64,000 nucleotides of DNA from Mycolicibacterium gadium (lineage in GTDB: Bacteria; Actinomycetota; Actinomycetes; Mycobacteriales; Mycobacteriaceae): positions 2,790,001-2,854,000 of the forward strand of contig NZ_AP022608.1 in the NCBI RefSeq assembly GCF_010728925.1. Direction: 5' to 3'. Within the stretch, counting starts at the first letter, position 1. The number at the start of each line of letters is the position of its first letter. The notes beneath the pieces are model-generated. The model was given only the letters and a program-made list of their open reading frames with translations, was not told the DNA's origin and did no database searches. Made by a program: the position numbers and the translations under genes. This document shows, one piece after another, positions 27,293 through 36,376 of this stretch.

Positions 27293-28444
27293 ATGACGCC
27301 GGCACAGGGCAACGGAGCCATCGATCTGCTTTTCGATGTCCGCCACATCGACCAGAGCGGTATCGGAACCTACATCGGCGTGTACATCCCCCGGCTCGAG
27401 GAGGCTTTTGCCCGGCAGGGCCGCACCCTCGCCGTGTTGGCGGATCGCGACAACGTTCCTCCCGTTGCCGAAAGCACCACAGTCGTCATCTCAGAGCCGT
27501 CGGGCGCGCCGATGTACTCGGTCGCCGAGCAACGCGCATGGCATCGCGCGGTGCGGGAGGCTCGGCCGAAGGCCATGTGGGTGCCCCACTATCCGTTTCC
27601 GTTCACGCTCTTCCGCCCTGCCAACCGTCGAATCGATTTCTTCAGCACGGTGCACGACGACAGCCACCTGTTGCCGGAGAGCATCAGCGGCAACGGCCGC
27701 GCGCGGCGAATGTACGCACGCACGATGCTGACGATCGTCGCCCGAAGGTCAGCGGCAATCTTCACGCCGTCGCGGGCGGCCGCCGACGCCCTGGCGAAGT
27801 ACGTTCCCGCCGCCCGGTTTGTCGTGACGCCGATTCCGGTGAGTGCGTCATGGTTCGAACCCGTCGATCCTCGATTGTCACCGGTGCGGGACCGCTTCAT
27901 CCTGTATCTCGGCAACGTCAAACGGCACAAGAATCTTTCCGCGCTGCTCACCGCGTATACCCAAGTGCACCAGGCGATTCCGCAGAAGCTCGTGATCGCG
28001 GGCAGCGGTGCGTCGGTCAAGGTACTCGACGAGCGCATCCATGCGCAGGCCGCTGCCCTCGGAGACCGTGTGGAGATGATCGGACGACTGGAATTCGACG
28101 AACTGCGCTCGCTCGTCGCGGCCGCGGACCTGCTGGTGATGCCGTCTCTCAACGAGGGCGCCGGACTCCCCCCGCTCGAGGCGATGGCGTCGCATACCGC
28201 CGTCCTCAGCTCGAGCATCCCGGCACTGCGGGAAACCTGCGGCGACGGCGCCGAGTTCTTCGATCCGAATGATCACACCGAGCTGGCCGGTTTGATCCGC
28301 GCGTATTGCCTCGACGACCGGGCCAGAGCCGACCTGGCGTCGAGGGGCTGGGCGCACGTGACACAGCGCCAAGCGGATATCTCGACCGGTGCCGCGGCCG
28401 ACACGATCCTGGCCAAGCTCGACCATCTCGGATCGACCAATTGA
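27293..28444 (+). CDS. Glycosyltransferase, GT4-like (GT-B)
   Basis: The 383-residue protein has the GT-B two-domain pattern: an N-terminal acceptor domain, then YLGNVKRHKNLSALLTAY, KLVIAGSG and, in the donor site, MPSLNEGAGLPPLEAMASHTAVL, where the EGxGLPxLEAM glutamates bind the nucleotide sugar. No signal peptide. Start ATG 27293 or GTG 27290; the frame is open further upstream without a better start. First gene of the rightward unit 27293-32562. Sugar unknown. Confidence 0.85.
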   Translation: MTPAQGNGAIDLLFDVRHIDQSGIGTYIGVYIPRLEEAFARQGRTLAVLADRDNVPPVAESTTVVISEPSGAPMYSVAEQRAWHRAVREARPKAMWVPHYPFPFTLFRPANRRIDFFSTVHDDSHLLPESISGNGRARRMYARTMLTIVARRSAAIFTPSRAAADALAKYVPAARFVVTPIPVSASWFEPVDPRLSPVRDRFILYLGNVKRHKNLSALLTAYTQVHQAIPQKLVIAGSGASVKVLDERIHAQAAALGDRVEMIGRLEFDELRSLVAAADLLVMPSLNEGAGLPPLEAMASHTAVLSSSIPALRETCGDGAEFFDPNDHTELAGLIRAYCLDDRARADLASRGWAHVTQRQADISTGAAADTILAKLDHLGSTN

Positions 28445-28536
28445 TCTTGACCTGCAGAAGTCGCCGTCGCGAACCGCGAAATTAGCCAAGGCCCGAATGG
28501 CAGACTGAAACCAGCACCGACGGCATAGGGGGCTCG

Positions 28537-29637
28537 ATGCGATTCGCGTTTCTCACCGAGCTGTACCCTCCCCATGTCGGGGGGCAAGAGGTGTTCTTCA
28601 AAGAGCTTGCTGAAGCCATGGTGCTGCGTGGCCATTCGGTGGACGTGTACTGCATCGGTCACGACACCGGCCTCGATCGCGATGTGATGGTCAACGGAGT
28701 GCACGTCCGCCGCAATCCCTGCACCAACCGTTACATCAACCCGCCCATACCCGCCCTGCGGCGGAACTGGCCTGCCATCATCAAGTACAGCGCCTGGGTG
28801 CGGCGCCACGTGGTAGCGCAACATTACGACTTCCACCTCTTGAATCAGTGGCCGCTGCTGCATGTACCCGCATTGCCCCGAGATGTCCGCGCACGTACCG
28901 GGATTCACTGGTGTGAGATTCGCGAAGATCGAATAGTGGGAACGGCGCAGAAGCGGTTACCGCGATTGGCCGCCGCGAACTTTGCGATCAGCCAGGCGGT
29001 GGCCACGGCAATCACCGAACAGTCGGGGCGTCCGTGTTCTGTGTTGCCGAGCGGCATAGTGGTCACCCAGTACCGAGCCGCCGACCGCGGCGAACGCTCG
29101 GGCGCGCTGTACGTCGGACGGCTGTTCCCCCACAAGAACCTGCCACTGCTCATCGATGCTTTCGAACTCGCCACCGCACGCGGATTCGCCGGCGACCTGG
29201 TGATCGCGGGCGACGGAGCGGCGCGTGCGGACATCGAGGAACACGCGCGGCGGTCGTCCGTCGGTTCGCGGGTGCGGGTGCTGGGCTCGGTCTCCGAGGA
29301 GCAGAAGATCGATCTGCTCTCCCGCGCCGCAGTGTTGGGCATGCCCAGCCAGCGCGAGGGCTTTCCGCGAGTGATCGCCGAGGCCATGGCGAGTGGCCTG
29401 CCCGTCGTCACGGCGAAGTTCCCCGAGAACGGCGCCAAAGAAATCGTGGCTCAGTATGGCGCGGGCGTGGTGTGCGGCACCGATCCCGCAGATTTCGCCG
29501 ACGCGCTACTCACCGCACAGGCGCAGTGGGACACGTTCTCCCAAGCGGGACTCGCCGGTGCGCGATCATTGGACTGGTCGGGCGTCGCGCGCGAGCTCGA
29601 GACCAGGGCCGAAGAGGTCATTGGAACAAGCCGGTGA
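28537..29637 (+). CDS. Glycosyltransferase, GT4 family
   Basis: The 366-residue GT-B enzyme begins FLTELYPPHVGGQEVFFKEL, the usual glycine-rich acceptor-domain loop. It has YVGRLFPHKNLPLLIDAF, LVIAGDGAARADIEEH and MPSQREGFPRVIAEAMASGLP with the donor-binding EGFxxxxxEAM motif. ATG at 28537 follows AGGGGGCTCG. It is soluble and probably acts at the inner membrane face on the lipid-linked repeat unit. Ends 27 bases before the epimerase gene. Confidence 0.87.
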   Translation: MRFAFLTELYPPHVGGQEVFFKELAEAMVLRGHSVDVYCIGHDTGLDRDVMVNGVHVRRNPCTNRYINPPIPALRRNWPAIIKYSAWVRRHVVAQHYDFHLLNQWPLLHVPALPRDVRARTGIHWCEIREDRIVGTAQKRLPRLAAANFAISQAVATAITEQSGRPCSVLPSGIVVTQYRAADRGERSGALYVGRLFPHKNLPLLIDAFELATARGFAGDLVIAGDGAARADIEEHARRSSVGSRVRVLGSVSEEQKIDLLSRAAVLGMPSQREGFPRVIAEAMASGLPVVTAKFPENGAKEIVAQYGAGVVCGTDPADFADALLTAQAQWDTFSQAGLAGARSLDWSGVARELETRAEEVIGTSR

Positions 29638-29664
29638 CATGGCGGAGAGAGCGGGGGAACGCAC

Positions 29665-30618
29665 GTGCGGATCATGGTGACAGGTGGTGCCGGCTTCGTC
29701 GGCAGGGAACTCGTTCCGATGCTGAGCGCGAAAGCCGAGGTTCTGGTCGCGGATCTGCTGCGCTACGGCACACCCGACTGGCTGACGCGTGACGACGCGG
29801 CCTGGGCATTTCAGCGCGTCGATATCCGTGACGCGAATGCCACGCGCGCGGTCGTCGAGGACTTCCAGCCCGACGTCATCGTGCATTTGGCGGCGATCCA
29901 CTACATCCCCGAATGCGATGGGGACCCGTCGAACGCCGTGGCGACCAACGTCACCGGCACCGTCAATCTGCTGACGAGCTGCCGACCAGGTACGCGGTTC
30001 GTCTTTGCGAGCAGTGGTGCCGTCTACCAACCGGACGAGGCCGATCACCGCGAGTTCGAGTCAGCGCTGGGCCCAGCAGATATCTACGGCATCACGAAGC
30101 TGCACGGCGAACAGTATGTGCAGATCTTCGCCGCCGAGCGCGGCATCAAGGCCGCCATCGTGCGGCTCTTCAATGTGATCGGCCCCGGCGAGACCAATCC
30201 GCACCTGCTACCGGCGATCGTCGCCCAGCTGCGCGAAGGAACGGAGTCGATCAACCTCGGAAACACCTGGCCCAAGCGCGATTATATCGACGTCCTGGAC
30301 GCTGCCGGTGGTTTCGCTGCGGCTGCGCTCGGCACCAACAGCGACGGCGCCGACTGCGAGATCGTCAATCTCGGGAGCGGGCGCCAGTATTCGGTGGACG
30401 AGATCCTCGACCGGATGCGATCGGTCCTGGGCCTGAGTTTCGAGGTCCGCCAGGATCCGTCGCGCATGCGAGCCGTCGACCGTCCGTTCCTCGGCGCCGA
30501 CATCTCGCACATCGGCGAGGTGTTCAACTGGCAACCGGCACACCAGCTGGACGAAACCTTGCAGCGGACATGGGCGAATCCGGAATTCCTGCCTGCCCTT
30601 GACGGACGGTTGACGTAG
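29665..30618 (+). CDS. NAD-dependent nucleotide-sugar epimerase/dehydratase (extended SDR)
   Basis: The 317-residue protein has the extended SDR fold: MVTGGAGFVGRELVPML for NAD binding (4-20), VIVHLAAIHYIPEC, FASSGAVYQ with the catalytic Ser/Thr region and YGITKLHGE with the Tyr-x-x-x-Lys pair. The C-terminal part has the RDYIDVLDAAGGF substrate segment. Members interconvert UDP- or dTDP-sugars. Substrate is not evident. GTG start at 29665. It probably supplies a sugar for the surrounding transferases. Confidence 0.85.
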   Translation: MRIMVTGGAGFVGRELVPMLSAKAEVLVADLLRYGTPDWLTRDDAAWAFQRVDIRDANATRAVVEDFQPDVIVHLAAIHYIPECDGDPSNAVATNVTGTVNLLTSCRPGTRFVFASSGAVYQPDEADHREFESALGPADIYGITKLHGEQYVQIFAAERGIKAAIVRLFNVIGPGETNPHLLPAIVAQLREGTESINLGNTWPKRDYIDVLDAAGGFAAAALGTNSDGADCEIVNLGSGRQYSVDEILDRMRSVLGLSFEVRQDPSRMRAVDRPFLGADISHIGEVFNWQPAHQLDETLQRTWANPEFLPALDGRLT

Positions 30619-30619
30619 G

Positions 30620-31510
30620 GTGTCGAGCCCGTCCCGTGTGCGAATCGGCGTCGCCATCACCACGGTGGGCCGATGGGACGAGCTGCGAAACCTACTCGGC
30701 GACTTGGCCGCACAAACGCGCCGGCCGGCCGCGGTGGCGATTGCCCACCACGACCATGCGGGTTCCGCGGACTTGGACGCGCTGATAGGTTCCTTTGCCG
30801 ACACCCTTGACATCAAAACCGTTGTGAGTGACCGCGGTATCTCGAACGGGCGAAACGCCGCCGCCGCAGCGCTCGGCGATGAGGTCGAGTGGCTCTGGTT
30901 TCCCAATGACACGAACCGGGTCGACGCCGACTTCTTGGAACGCATTGCGCATCACTGCGTGGCTCCGACCACGGCATGCGCGGTCCAGATGATCGATCGT
31001 GAAGGCCCACGACATCCACTGCCGGCACCCGGAACGAAATTCACCAAGCGCACCGTCTGGGGAGCCATGGAGCCCGCGACCATCCTCCGACGTGACCAGT
31101 TCGTCGCGGCCGGCGGGTTCAACCCGTCTCTTGGTTCGGGTGCGGATTCTCCGTGGCAGTCAGGGGAAGGCCCAGACCTGCTGCTACGGATGTCAGCTCT
31201 TGACGGCTTTTCGGTCGAGTGGGTACCCGACATCTACGTCCATGCCCAAACCGAATTCGCCCACCTACCGCCGCCGGAGCGCCGCCGCAAGCAACGGAAC
31301 TACGGACGCGGCCACGGTTATGTGCTCCGCACATGGCACTACCCGCTTTGGTACAGGGGCGCTCACCTGGTGGCTGCCGCCCTGATGCCGGTGCGAAACC
31401 CCAAGAAATTCGGTTTGCGTGACTCCTTCGCCCTGCTTGTCGGCCGCACCGAGGGGGTGCTGGGCAGACCGTTCACCCGCAACTCCGACAATCAAGCGAT
31501 CCTGCGATGA
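30620..31510 (+). CDS. Glycosyltransferase, GT2-like (GT-A)
   Basis: The 296-residue protein shows the GT-A pattern with VRIGVAITTVGRWDELRNLL, VSDRGISNGRNAAA and the divalent-metal region WFPNDTNRVDADFL, where the expected DxD is atypical (NDT/VDAD). A later AGGFNPSLGSGADSPW-GEGPDLLLR stretch matches the acceptor-domain ED motif. GTG start at 30620, one base after the epimerase stop. Overlaps the hydrolase gene by 4 bases. No membrane segments. Confidence 0.78.
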   Translation: MSSPSRVRIGVAITTVGRWDELRNLLGDLAAQTRRPAAVAIAHHDHAGSADLDALIGSFADTLDIKTVVSDRGISNGRNAAAAALGDEVEWLWFPNDTNRVDADFLERIAHHCVAPTTACAVQMIDREGPRHPLPAPGTKFTKRTVWGAMEPATILRRDQFVAAGGFNPSLGSGADSPWQSGEGPDLLLRMSALDGFSVEWVPDIYVHAQTEFAHLPPPERRRKQRNYGRGHGYVLRTWHYPLWYRGAHLVAAALMPVRNPKKFGLRDSFALLVGRTEGVLGRPFTRNSDNQAILR

Positions 31511-32562
31511 CCGGACGACGCGTCCGGGTGGCGCGTCTCCTGTCGCTGGTCCTGATCGCGTGTATCCCGCTGTCCTGCCAAGCGTCGGTACCACCCGTCG
31601 AGATCGGGATGACGATGCATTCGAGGGGCGCCGATGCGGCCGCCATCAAGCGGCAGTTTGATCTGATGTCCGCTATGAACGTGGCCTGGGTCAGAGTGGA
31701 CTTCGACTGGTCGGTAGCGGAAAGTCAACGCGACCAATTCAATTGGGAATACCCTGACACGATCGTGGCCGAGGCCGCCGCCCATGGCATGAAAGTTCTT
31801 GGCGTGCTCGCGTACACCCCGGAGTGGGCCCGTCCGACGACCAAGGGCGATCCGGCGACCGCACACCACACCCGGCCCGAGCAAATGTCGGATTGGGCGG
31901 ATTTCGCGCGCCTGGTCACCGCACGGTACGCGGCCCGCGGCGTACACACCTGGGAGATATGGAACGAGCCCAACACACAGAAGTTCTGGCCGCCCCGGCC
32001 CGATGTCAACGAGTACGGCACGCTGTTCTGGGTGGCCGCAGAAGCGATACGCGAAGTCGATGAGCGGGCCACGATCCTCATCGGCGGCCTCGCCCCGAAG
32101 TTTCATGTTCCAGACTCCGAGGTTGCGCCGACGGAGTATCTCGAGCAGCTGTACGCGAACGGCGCGATACGCCTCGCCGACGGCATCGCGGTGCATCCCT
32201 ACACGTATCCGGCGCTTCCGATGGACACACCCCAGCGGGCAGTCGGCGGGTTCAAGGACCTGCCCGCATTACGAGCCGTCATGGAGCGCCACGGGGACGG
32301 CCAGAAGAAGATCTGGATCACGGAGTTCGGTGCGCCGACCGGAACCGGCCCGTACGCGGTGTCCGACGGCGCGCAAGCCACGACGTTGCTTCAGGCACGT
32401 CGGCAGGTCCAACAATGGGATTGGGGCGGACCCCTCATCTACTACGAATTGGTCGATGGCGGAACCGATCCCACGGACGCCGAGCAGAACTTCGGCGTAC
32501 TCCGCCACGATCTGACCCTCAAACCGTCCGCGGATGCGCTGGTGGATCTGGCGTCACACTGA
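31507..32562 (+). CDS. Secreted glycoside hydrolase (clan GH-A, GH39/GH5-like), probable lipoprotein
   Basis: The 351-residue protein starts with a signal peptide (ARLLSLVLIACIPLSCQA); LIAC is an acceptable lipobox with Cys19. The TIM-barrel part has the acid/base in TWEIWNEPNTQKFW and the nucleophile in KIWITEFGAPTGTG, the two-glutamate pattern of clan GH-A. It is translationally coupled to the GT2 gene (ATGA), so it probably cuts or trims the polysaccharide made by this locus, as PslG does in the Pseudomonas Psl system. That role is inference. It ends 6 bases from the convergent wzx gene. Confidence 0.8.
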   Translation: MTGRRVRVARLLSLVLIACIPLSCQASVPPVEIGMTMHSRGADAAAIKRQFDLMSAMNVAWVRVDFDWSVAESQRDQFNWEYPDTIVAEAAAHGMKVLGVLAYTPEWARPTTKGDPATAHHTRPEQMSDWADFARLVTARYAARGVHTWEIWNEPNTQKFWPPRPDVNEYGTLFWVAAEAIREVDERATILIGGLAPKFHVPDSEVAPTEYLEQLYANGAIRLADGIAVHPYTYPALPMDTPQRAVGGFKDLPALRAVMERHGDGQKKIWITEFGAPTGTGPYAVSDGAQATTLLQARRQVQQWDWGGPLIYYELVDGGTDPTDAEQNFGVLRHDLTLKPSADALVDLASH

Positions 32563-32568
32563 GCAACG

Positions 32569-34065
32569 TCAGAAGATTCGGGATATCACCGGCCGCATCC
32601 GCTGAGGCGCCTTGGCGATGAGCCGATCTCGCAGTCCCGGGTCCACGATCCTTGTCACCGCCAGAATGCGCAAAGCGATCAGATAGATGATCATCGCAGC
32701 CGGTATGGCCATCAGCAGCGCTGCCAGGCCGCCGAACTCAAGGCAGAGGACATAGGCCACGGCGGCTTGTGCTGCCGAGGCGAGAGCTATGGCGCCCAAC
32801 GCCCGATAGGGTGGAGAGATTCCTAATTTCCTTGTCACATAACAGGTTTCAATGAGGACGACCGATACCTGGACCAGGCCTCGGGACCAGGCAGCTCCAA
32901 TCAGTCCGAAGTGAGGCACCAGGACGAACCCGAGCACAATGGTGCCGATCAGACCCACTCCGTTCGACATCAGTAGGAACCCGGTCTTGCCGATGCTCTG
33001 GAGCAGATACAGGGTCGTGACGCCCAGGCTGCTGACGGCCGCCGCGATGAGCAGCACCGAGGCAACGGGAGCCGCTCCTCGGAACTCATCACCGAACAGC
33101 AGTGGCACCAGCACCGGAGCTATTGCAGCAAGTCCTGCGCAAAGCGGGACGATCAGCATTGCGATGAGTGCCGTCATGGTGCGGTACAGGCGCTGCATGT
33201 CGTCCTGGGCGCCAAGGCCGTGCTGTTCGCTGAATCGAGGTAGCAGCGCCGAAAGCAGAAGGGGCGGAAGCTGAACCGCCATTTCGGCCACCGTCACCGC
33301 CGCCGTGAACAAGCCCACGGCACCGATGCCGGTGAAGTGCTCGAGGAACAGGATTTCCGTTCGCCCGAATACGAAGCCGCCGATCACCGCGGTCACCCAG
33401 CTCGTGAAGGCAAACCGTGTCACTTCACGCCTCAGGTCTTGACGGACCATGGGCTTGAATCGCCGCAGTCGGCCGATTCGGGCAGCTGGCAATAGATTTC
33501 CGGCAATGTAGCCGGCCAGGGCGCCAGGAATGCCGAACAGCCACGCGCCCAGCGCAATCACCGCCAATTTGATGACCGCCGAGATAGCCGAAAGACGCGC
33601 TAGTTCACCGAACTGCTGTTCACCCCTCAGATAGAACTGGTAGACCTCTGCCATTCGCCAGCAGAGAAACCAGATAAGCGCGACGGCGATCACCACGTTT
33701 CGCGATGTCTCCGAAAGCTTGTCGGTGACACCTCTACCGGGCCAGTACAGATAGGCGAACAGCAGAATGCCGCCGACGATCGCGGCCACCATCGACCATC
33801 GTGTGGTGGCGCCGATCAGGCCGTCGGCTTCGTCATTCCTCCCCTCGGCCCGCAGGTTGGGGATGTAACGCTGCTGAACGATGCCGATGCCCAGGCCCGC
33901 GACCATCGAAGCGATCGTGACACAAAAGACGACGTACGCGAGGATGCCCAGATTGTCGGGACCGAGCAGTCGGGCGGTGATCGCGTTGCCGATGAAACCG
34001 GCGAGCGCCACGGCGGCGCCGGAGGAGAAGCCGAGGATTGTGTTTCGCAGAAATGATGGCGACAT
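32569..34065 (-). CDS. Polysaccharide flippase, Wzx-like (MOP superfamily)
   Basis: The 498-residue protein has about 12-14 hydrophobic segments and the MOP-type start FLRNTILGFSSGAAVALAGF, TARLLGPDNLGILAYVV, and repeat-like VGLFTAAVTVAEMAVQLPPLLLSALLPRFSE. It should move the lipid-linked repeat unit across the membrane. Last gene of the leftward unit wzc-wzy-GT2-wzx, 13 bases after the GT2 stop. Sequence is somewhat richer in A+T than the neighbouring housekeeping genes by eye. Confidence 0.88.
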   Translation of the reverse strand: MSPSFLRNTILGFSSGAAVALAGFIGNAITARLLGPDNLGILAYVVFCVTIASMVAGLGIGIVQQRYIPNLRAEGRNDEADGLIGATTRWSMVAAIVGGILLFAYLYWPGRGVTDKLSETSRNVVIAVALIWFLCWRMAEVYQFYLRGEQQFGELARLSAISAVIKLAVIALGAWLFGIPGALAGYIAGNLLPAARIGRLRRFKPMVRQDLRREVTRFAFTSWVTAVIGGFVFGRTEILFLEHFTGIGAVGLFTAAVTVAEMAVQLPPLLLSALLPRFSEQHGLGAQDDMQRLYRTMTALIAMLIVPLCAGLAAIAPVLVPLLFGDEFRGAAPVASVLLIAAAVSSLGVTTLYLLQSIGKTGFLLMSNGVGLIGTIVLGFVLVPHFGLIGAAWSRGLVQVSVVLIETCYVTRKLGISPPYRALGAIALASAAQAAVAYVLCLEFGGLAALLMAIPAAMIIYLIALRILAVTRIVDPGLRDRLIAKAPQRMRPVISRIF

Positions 34066-34078
34066 CAGTGCTGGTCGC

Positions 34079-34996
34079 TCATGGCCGTGTGGCCGAACCG
34101 CGCACCGCGTTCTTCATTCGCCCAGCCATCAGCTTCGCCATCGACTTCGCGATGCTGGCCCATGCCAGAGGACCCGGTCGCCCGAACCGCACTCCGGCCG
34201 AAAGCGACGCGGTGACACCGCTGAACGAGCCCGTCGACAGTGCGGAACCGACCGGAGACGTCAGCATGTAGTCCCCGCGCGTGCGAGGTGATTCATCGGC
34301 GAGTTCGCGAATACCCCACTCGATCAGGGCCTTGCTCCGGTCGGCCTGCGGTCGAGATATGGAGACCGGCGACCAGTTGATGTCGACGAGCGGCTCGGGG
34401 ACTTGAATGATCGGAAGGTTCGGGAACGCACGCCGAACTTCCATCAGCCATTTCGGATCATCGTGGATGGACCCGGCCGCCACCGACATCGGGACCGCCT
34501 GCGCCAGGGCACGCGGAAAGATCATGGTCGGCGTCGGCACCATGTTGAAAGCTCTTGGCACGCGGATCTCGAACAGGTATGCGGCGATCGCCTCGTCGCG
34601 GCGGATCAAGGTGCGCGGCCCGATGATCGGCTCGCTCCCCGGCGCGTGAATGTAGAAGCGGGAGGAGACTATCCACTCGTCTCCCGGCGGCGCCGCGGCC
34701 AACTGAACCTCGAGTTTGTTGTCGCGCCAGGAGTCGTCGTCATCGAGCAGCGCGATGATGTCACCGCCTGCGGATTCGATACCAAGGTGCTTGGCGGCGC
34801 TCGGTCCGACTCCCCCGGAGGTTTTCAGCACCCGAACGGCGGGCGACGGCGGCAGATCGGGTTCGCAATCGGCGTCCAGCACGACGATCACCTCCATCGG
34901 AGGTGGCGATTGACGTAACGCCGACTCCACCGCCGTGCGCAGGCTGGCCCGGCCGATGGTCGGGATGACGACACTTATCGTTCTTTCAGTTGCCAC
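34079..34996 (-). CDS. Glycosyltransferase, GT2 family
   Basis: The 305-residue GT-A enzyme has ISVVIPTIGRASLRTAVESAL, VIVVLDADCEPDLP, GPSAAKHLGIESAGGDIIALLDDDD (nucleotide-sugar DxD region) and a later AAGSIHDDPKWLMEVRRAF with the catalytic base pair of acidic residues. No membrane helices. Its start overlaps the end of the wzy-like gene by 22 bases. Sugar specificity unknown. Confidence 0.85.
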   Translation of the reverse strand: MATERTISVVIPTIGRASLRTAVESALRQSPPPMEVIVVLDADCEPDLPPSPAVRVLKTSGGVGPSAAKHLGIESAGGDIIALLDDDDSWRDNKLEVQLAAAPPGDEWIVSSRFYIHAPGSEPIIGPRTLIRRDEAIAAYLFEIRVPRAFNMVPTPTMIFPRALAQAVPMSVAAGSIHDDPKWLMEVRRAFPNLPIIQVPEPLVDINWSPVSISRPQADRSKALIEWGIRELADESPRTRGDYMLTSPVGSALSTGSFSGVTASLSAGVRFGRPGPLAWASIAKSMAKLMAGRMKNAVRGSATRP

Positions 34997-36360
34997 GACG
35001 GTCCTTCCACGGTCGGGTCGTCATACCTATTCACGATCAGCACAGCGAAAACCAGGCCGCTGATCGGAAACAGTTGCAGATTCGGAAGCAACGCCCAACT
35101 GGCCTCTGTTGTCGCGCCCAGGAAGAACGCCATCAGAAATCCGAAACAGGCAACCTGCTGACTGGTCACAGGCAGCGCCCAGGTCGCGGCCACCGCGGCA
35201 ACGAAAAGCGGCAGCAGTACGACGATCCCGAGGAGACCGGATCGCACCAGGGTGTCCACCACCACGTTGTGCCCGGTCCCCACGAACGCCCATTTGGCGA
35301 CGTTGCCCATTGCCTGTGCGTCGTCCAGGAACCAGTTGACGCCCATGCCGACCACAGGAGATTGCTGCCAAACGCCCACACTCTCCGCCCACACGAGAGC
35401 ACGCCCGGTGAACGCGCGCGGGTCCCAATGCACGAACGGAAACACGAACATTGCGGTTGCGGTGACGCTGACGAGGACCGTCCCCGCAAGCCGGACCGAT
35501 TTGAACGATTTGAACCAGCAGATCACCCACCACAACACGACCAGACCGGCGGCGATCAGCGCGGTTCGCGACGCTGCGGCCACCATCGTCACGAACAGAA
35601 TCGATCCGACGAGAAGGCGCCATCTCCGGTCGACGATGAGGGGTGTGAGCGCAAAGGCGAGTACGCAATACACTCCGAGCACGTTCGCATGGCCGAAAGG
35701 ACCCGCCAGCTCCCAGCCGGGGATGATTGCCTTTTCGGAGTTGGGGTTGTACATCGCGTATTCCGGAATGAGCAGTCCTCCGATGAGCGAGTAGCCCGCG
35801 ATCACCGCGACGGTCATCGGAAGCCATTTCAGCCACGCGACGGGCGCCCCCACTTTCCATAGCGCCAGGATGAAGACGTTGGCAAGAATGATCTTTGGAA
35901 AGTCAACTACTGGAGGAAGTTTCGGGCTCACGAGATAGGGCAGATTCACCGCGAGCAGCAGCAGGAGGACACCGGTGATATCGCGGTTCGGGTGGCCGCG
36001 CATGAAGACGACAGCGGTGCTCACCGCAAGCAGGAGCGCCGACCCACCCAGACTGGCAAGTTGCGCGATCGGAAGATCCGCTGAGGTGGTGGCCTCTCCC
36101 GGCGGCAGGATCGGTTCGTGCTCGACGGTCAGATACGTGATCAAGTCGGGGACGACGACCAGCCCGATGGCCAAGACGATCAGTAACGCAAACGCGTACT
36201 CATGACGGCGGAAATCCGTTGTCACCGTCTGGAACACGCGCGGAAGCGCCGCAACGAACGTGCCGAACGACCGCACCGGCGGCGTCGTGGCGGCGCTCGC
36301 GTGTCTCGGAACCGAGGCTACGAACGTGGCTGGGGTTCCGTCGCGCGGTGGTCGGTCCAT
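34975..36360 (-). CDS. O-antigen polymerase/ligase-like membrane protein (Wzy/WaaL type)
   Basis: The 461-residue protein has about 12 membrane segments and the large extracytoplasmic loop of the Wzy_C/O-antigen ligase family. GPFGHANVLGVYCVLAF and later VGMGVNWFLDDAQ-TGHNVVVDTLVRSGLLG include the conserved His-Asn motif before a hydrophobic segment. It would polymerise or ligate lipid-linked units outside the membrane. The ATG at 36360 (MDRPPRDG) lies 16 bases after the wzc stop. The open frame upstream runs through wzc on the same strand and is probably not translated. Confidence 0.82.
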   Translation of the reverse strand: MDRPPRDGTPATFVASVPRHASAATTPPVRSFGTFVAALPRVFQTVTTDFRRHEYAFALLIVLAIGLVVVPDLITYLTVEHEPILPPGEATTSADLPIAQLASLGGSALLLAVSTAVVFMRGHPNRDITGVLLLLLAVNLPYLVSPKLPPVVDFPKIILANVFILALWKVGAPVAWLKWLPMTVAVIAGYSLIGGLLIPEYAMYNPNSEKAIIPGWELAGPFGHANVLGVYCVLAFALTPLIVDRRWRLLVGSILFVTMVAAASRTALIAAGLVVLWWVICWFKSFKSVRLAGTVLVSVTATAMFVFPFVHWDPRAFTGRALVWAESVGVWQQSPVVGMGVNWFLDDAQAMGNVAKWAFVGTGHNVVVDTLVRSGLLGIVVLLPLFVAAVAATWALPVTSQQVACFGFLMAFFLGATTEASWALLPNLQLFPISGLVFAVLIVNRYDDPTVEGPSWQLKER

Positions 36361-36376
36361 GATGGTGCTGGCCCAT

